Below, piece after piece: positions 4,674 through 5,945 of a stretch of 5,945 nt of DNA. Below the pieces are notes generated by a model. The model ran no database searches. It was not told the DNA's origin and worked only from the letters and a program-made list of their open reading frames with translations. Made by a program: the position numbers and the translations under genes. How positions within the stretch are numbered: position 1 is the first letter of the stretch; each line of letters opens with the position of its first letter. This DNA comes from Propionibacteriaceae bacterium (GTDB lineage: Bacteria > Actinomycetota > Actinomycetes > Propionibacteriales > Propionibacteriaceae), in NCBI GenBank assembly GCA_020438595.1, contig JAGQUI010000185.1, positions 1 through 5,945 of the forward strand, read 5' to 3'.

Positions 4674-5561
4674 TCAGGAGAGGCGGCGCTCCAGGTATGT
4701 GAGCACCTCGCTCGTGCCGGCGTTCAGCCGGACGGACGCGAGGTCGTCGCCCCTGGTCAGGCCGCGGTTCACCAGCACGATCGGCAGGCCGGCCCCGGAG
4801 GAGTGCCGGACGAACCGCAGTCCGGACATCACCGCGAGTGAGGTGCCGGCCACCAGCAGGGCGCCGGCGGAGTCGAGCAGGTCGTAGGCGGCCCGGGTGG
4901 TGGCGGGGGGCACCGATTCGCCGAAGAACACGATGTCGGGCTTCAGGATGCCGCCGCACGCGGGGCAGGCCGCGACCACGAAGTCGGCGGTGGATTCGAG
5001 CACCACGTCGGCGTCCGGGGCCACCTCGATGTCGCCGAGCTCGGTCACGCGTTCCAGGAAGCCGGGGTTTAGGGCGAGCAGCATGGCGTCCAGTTCGGCC
5101 CGTGAGCAGGTCCAGCCGCAGGACAGGCAGCGTATGACGTTGTAGTTCCCGTGCAGGTCGACGACTCGCTGCGACCCGGCCCGCTCGTGCAGCCGGTCGA
5201 CGTTCTGGGTGATCACCCCCGCGACCACGCCGGCAGCCTCCAGCCGGGCCAGCGCGTGGTGGCCCTCGTTGGGCTCGGTGGCGTGCATGTGGTGCCAGCC
5301 GAGGTGGTTGCGGGCCCAGTAGTGCCGCCGCATCGCCGCGCTGCCCACGAACTGGTCGTAGGTCATCGGGTTGCGCGGCTTCGCATCCGGGCCGCGGTAG
5401 TCCGGCAGGCCGGAGTCGGTGGAGAAGCCGGCTCCGGTGAGCGCGACGAACGTGCGTCCGGCGAGCGCGGCGACCGCGGCGTCCAGTTCGGCCTGCCCGG
5501 CCGGCGGGCGTGCGTCCGGCTCACCGGGCATCCAGCCGATGCCGGTGCGCGAGGTCGGCAT
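4674..5561 (-). CDS. NAD-dependent protein deacylase, Sir2 family (class II, SIRT4-like)
   Basis: 295 residues with a complete sirtuin core. GAGFSTDSGLPDYRG (43-57) and TQNVDRLH (118-125) bind NAD. His137 in DLHGNY is the catalytic base. Cys145/Cys148 and Cys199/Cys202 form the structural zinc site. KPDIVFFGE (207-215), GTSLAV (239-244) and VN (264-265) complete the NAD pocket. The roughly 50-residue insert between the cysteine pairs, with LNPGFLE and APDAD, and the CPACGG-LKPDIVFFGE arrangement are typical of class II (SIRT4-like) sirtuins rather than CobB-type class III. It should remove acyl groups from lysines and release nicotinamide and O-acyl-ADP-ribose; the acyl preference cannot be read here. 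The ATG at 5561 is chosen because it shares its A with the TGA of the upstream dedA gene and has GGAAGG just before it. A later Met at residue 11 is possible. An extension to 5741 would run through dedA and is rejected. Confidence 0.93.
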   Translation of the reverse strand: MPTSRTGIGWMPGEPDARPPAGQAELDAAVAALAGRTFVALTGAGFSTDSGLPDYRGPDAKPRNPMTYDQFVGSAAMRRHYWARNHLGWHHMHATEPNEGHHALARLEAAGVVAGVITQNVDRLHERAGSQRVVDLHGNYNVIRCLSCGWTCSRAELDAMLLALNPGFLERVTELGDIEVAPDADVVLESTADFVVAACPACGGILKPDIVFFGESVPPATTRAAYDLLDSAGALLVAGTSLAVMSGLRFVRHSSGAGLPIVLVNRGLTRGDDLASVRLNAGTSEVLTYLERRLS

Positions 5562-5945
5562 CAGCCTTCCGCGACCTCGGCCCCGGCCTCGGCCTTCGCG
5601 CGGCGCCGGGCCAGCAGTGCCTCGACCACCATCGGCAGCACCGAGATCACCACGATCGCGACCAGGACGGCGTCGATGTTGTGGGCGATGAACGGGATCG
5701 TGCCGAGGAAGTAGCCGAGCAGGGTCACGCCGGCGGCCCACACCACCGCGCCGACGCCCGTCCAGGTGATGAAGGTGCGGAAACTCATGTCCGCCGCGCC
5801 GGCCACCATCGTGACGAAGGTGCGCACGAACGGGACGAAGCGTCCGAGCACCAGCGCCTTGGAGCCGTAGCGCTCGAAGAACGCGTGGGTCTGGTCGAGG
5901 TGCTTCTGCGAGAAGACCTTGCCGATGAACCCGGGCCTCGGCTTG
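5561..5945 (-). CDS. DedA family (VTT/SNARE-associated domain) membrane protein, N-terminus missing
   Basis: The gene enters from the right edge. 127 residues are visible from 5944 to a stop at 5563-5561, beginning KPRPGFIGKVFSQKHLDQTH. The run FFERYGSKALVLGRFVPFVR, followed by TFVTMVAGAADMSFRTF, is the hallmark of the DedA family: an amphipathic approach helix, conserved GRFVPFVRTF with its arginines, and the VAG segment of the re-entrant membrane loop. Two further membrane helices follow, around TGVGAVVWAAGVTLLGYFLG and a later one containing VLVAIVVISVLPMVVEALLA, and then a basic-acidic cytoplasmic end. DedA proteins are inner-membrane proteins linked to lipid (undecaprenyl phosphate or phospholipid) flipping and membrane homeostasis; the substrate here is unknown. 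About 85-100 N-terminal residues are probably outside the window. The stop overlaps the sirtuin start by one base (TGATG), so the two are translationally coupled. Confidence 0.92.
   Translation of the reverse strand, partial: KPRPGFIGKVFSQKHLDQTHAFFERYGSKALVLGRFVPFVRTFVTMVAGAADMSFRTFITWTGVGAVVWAAGVTLLGYFLGTIPFIAHNIDAVLVAIVVISVLPMVVEALLARRRAKAEAGAEVAEG

Noticed and set aside
4674..5741. Longer version of the sirtuin with 60 extra N-terminal residues
   Set aside because: The extension is Arg/Gly-rich, overlaps the well-conserved dedA coding sequence and lacks sirtuin similarity. The ATG at 5561 has a ribosome site and couples to the dedA stop.

Overview
The window is about 70% GC by eye, with strong G/C third-position bias, GTG as well as ATG starts, and actinobacterial-type -10 boxes (TAGGCT, TAnnnT) placed directly before start codons. 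Together with a Clp ATPase end, pyrE, LemA, a SIRT4-like sirtuin and DedA, this points to the chromosome of a high-GC actinomycete. A Pseudonocardiaceae member such as Amycolatopsis would fit, but that is inference. From memory, clpB lies close to pyrE in several actinobacteria, including mycobacteria.

Layout, left to right: (1) the C-terminal end of a Clp/Hsp100 ATPase, probably ClpB (+, 1-156). (2) A convergent gap holding a 39-bp tandem duplication, each copy forming a hairpin (177-254). (3) A 475-residue membrane-anchored protein of unknown function, with a PYPGQQ-repeat cytoplasmic tail and an extracytoplasmic NTF2-like region (-, 276-1703). (4) A divergent promoter region with a perfect 9-9-9 inverted repeat over one -35 position (1704-1820). 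(5) A two-gene + strand unit: a small three-helix membrane protein (1821-2225) and a spermidine-synthase-like Rossmann protein (2232-3041). (6) A long imperfect palindrome (3051-3104), then pyrE (3133-3675), which looks leaderless. (7) A LemA-family protein with a Pro/Gln-rich tail and its own promoter (3774-4589). (8) A very long hairpin between convergent genes (4603-4670). (9) A - strand pair entering from the right edge: a DedA membrane protein (partial, 5561-5945) whose stop codon overlaps the start of a class II (SIRT4-like) sirtuin (4674-5561).

Most of this is ordinary housekeeping and accessory actinobacterial content: protein quality control, pyrimidine synthesis, membrane maintenance and NAD-dependent deacylation. 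I see no phage, transposase, CRISPR, toxin-antitoxin, secretion or biosynthetic cluster. The least explained material is noncoding: three unrelated, unusually long hairpin elements, one tandemly duplicated, in three of the five intergenic gaps, and the operator-like palindrome in the divergent promoter. All five gaps are shorter than 120 bases, and each is described below.
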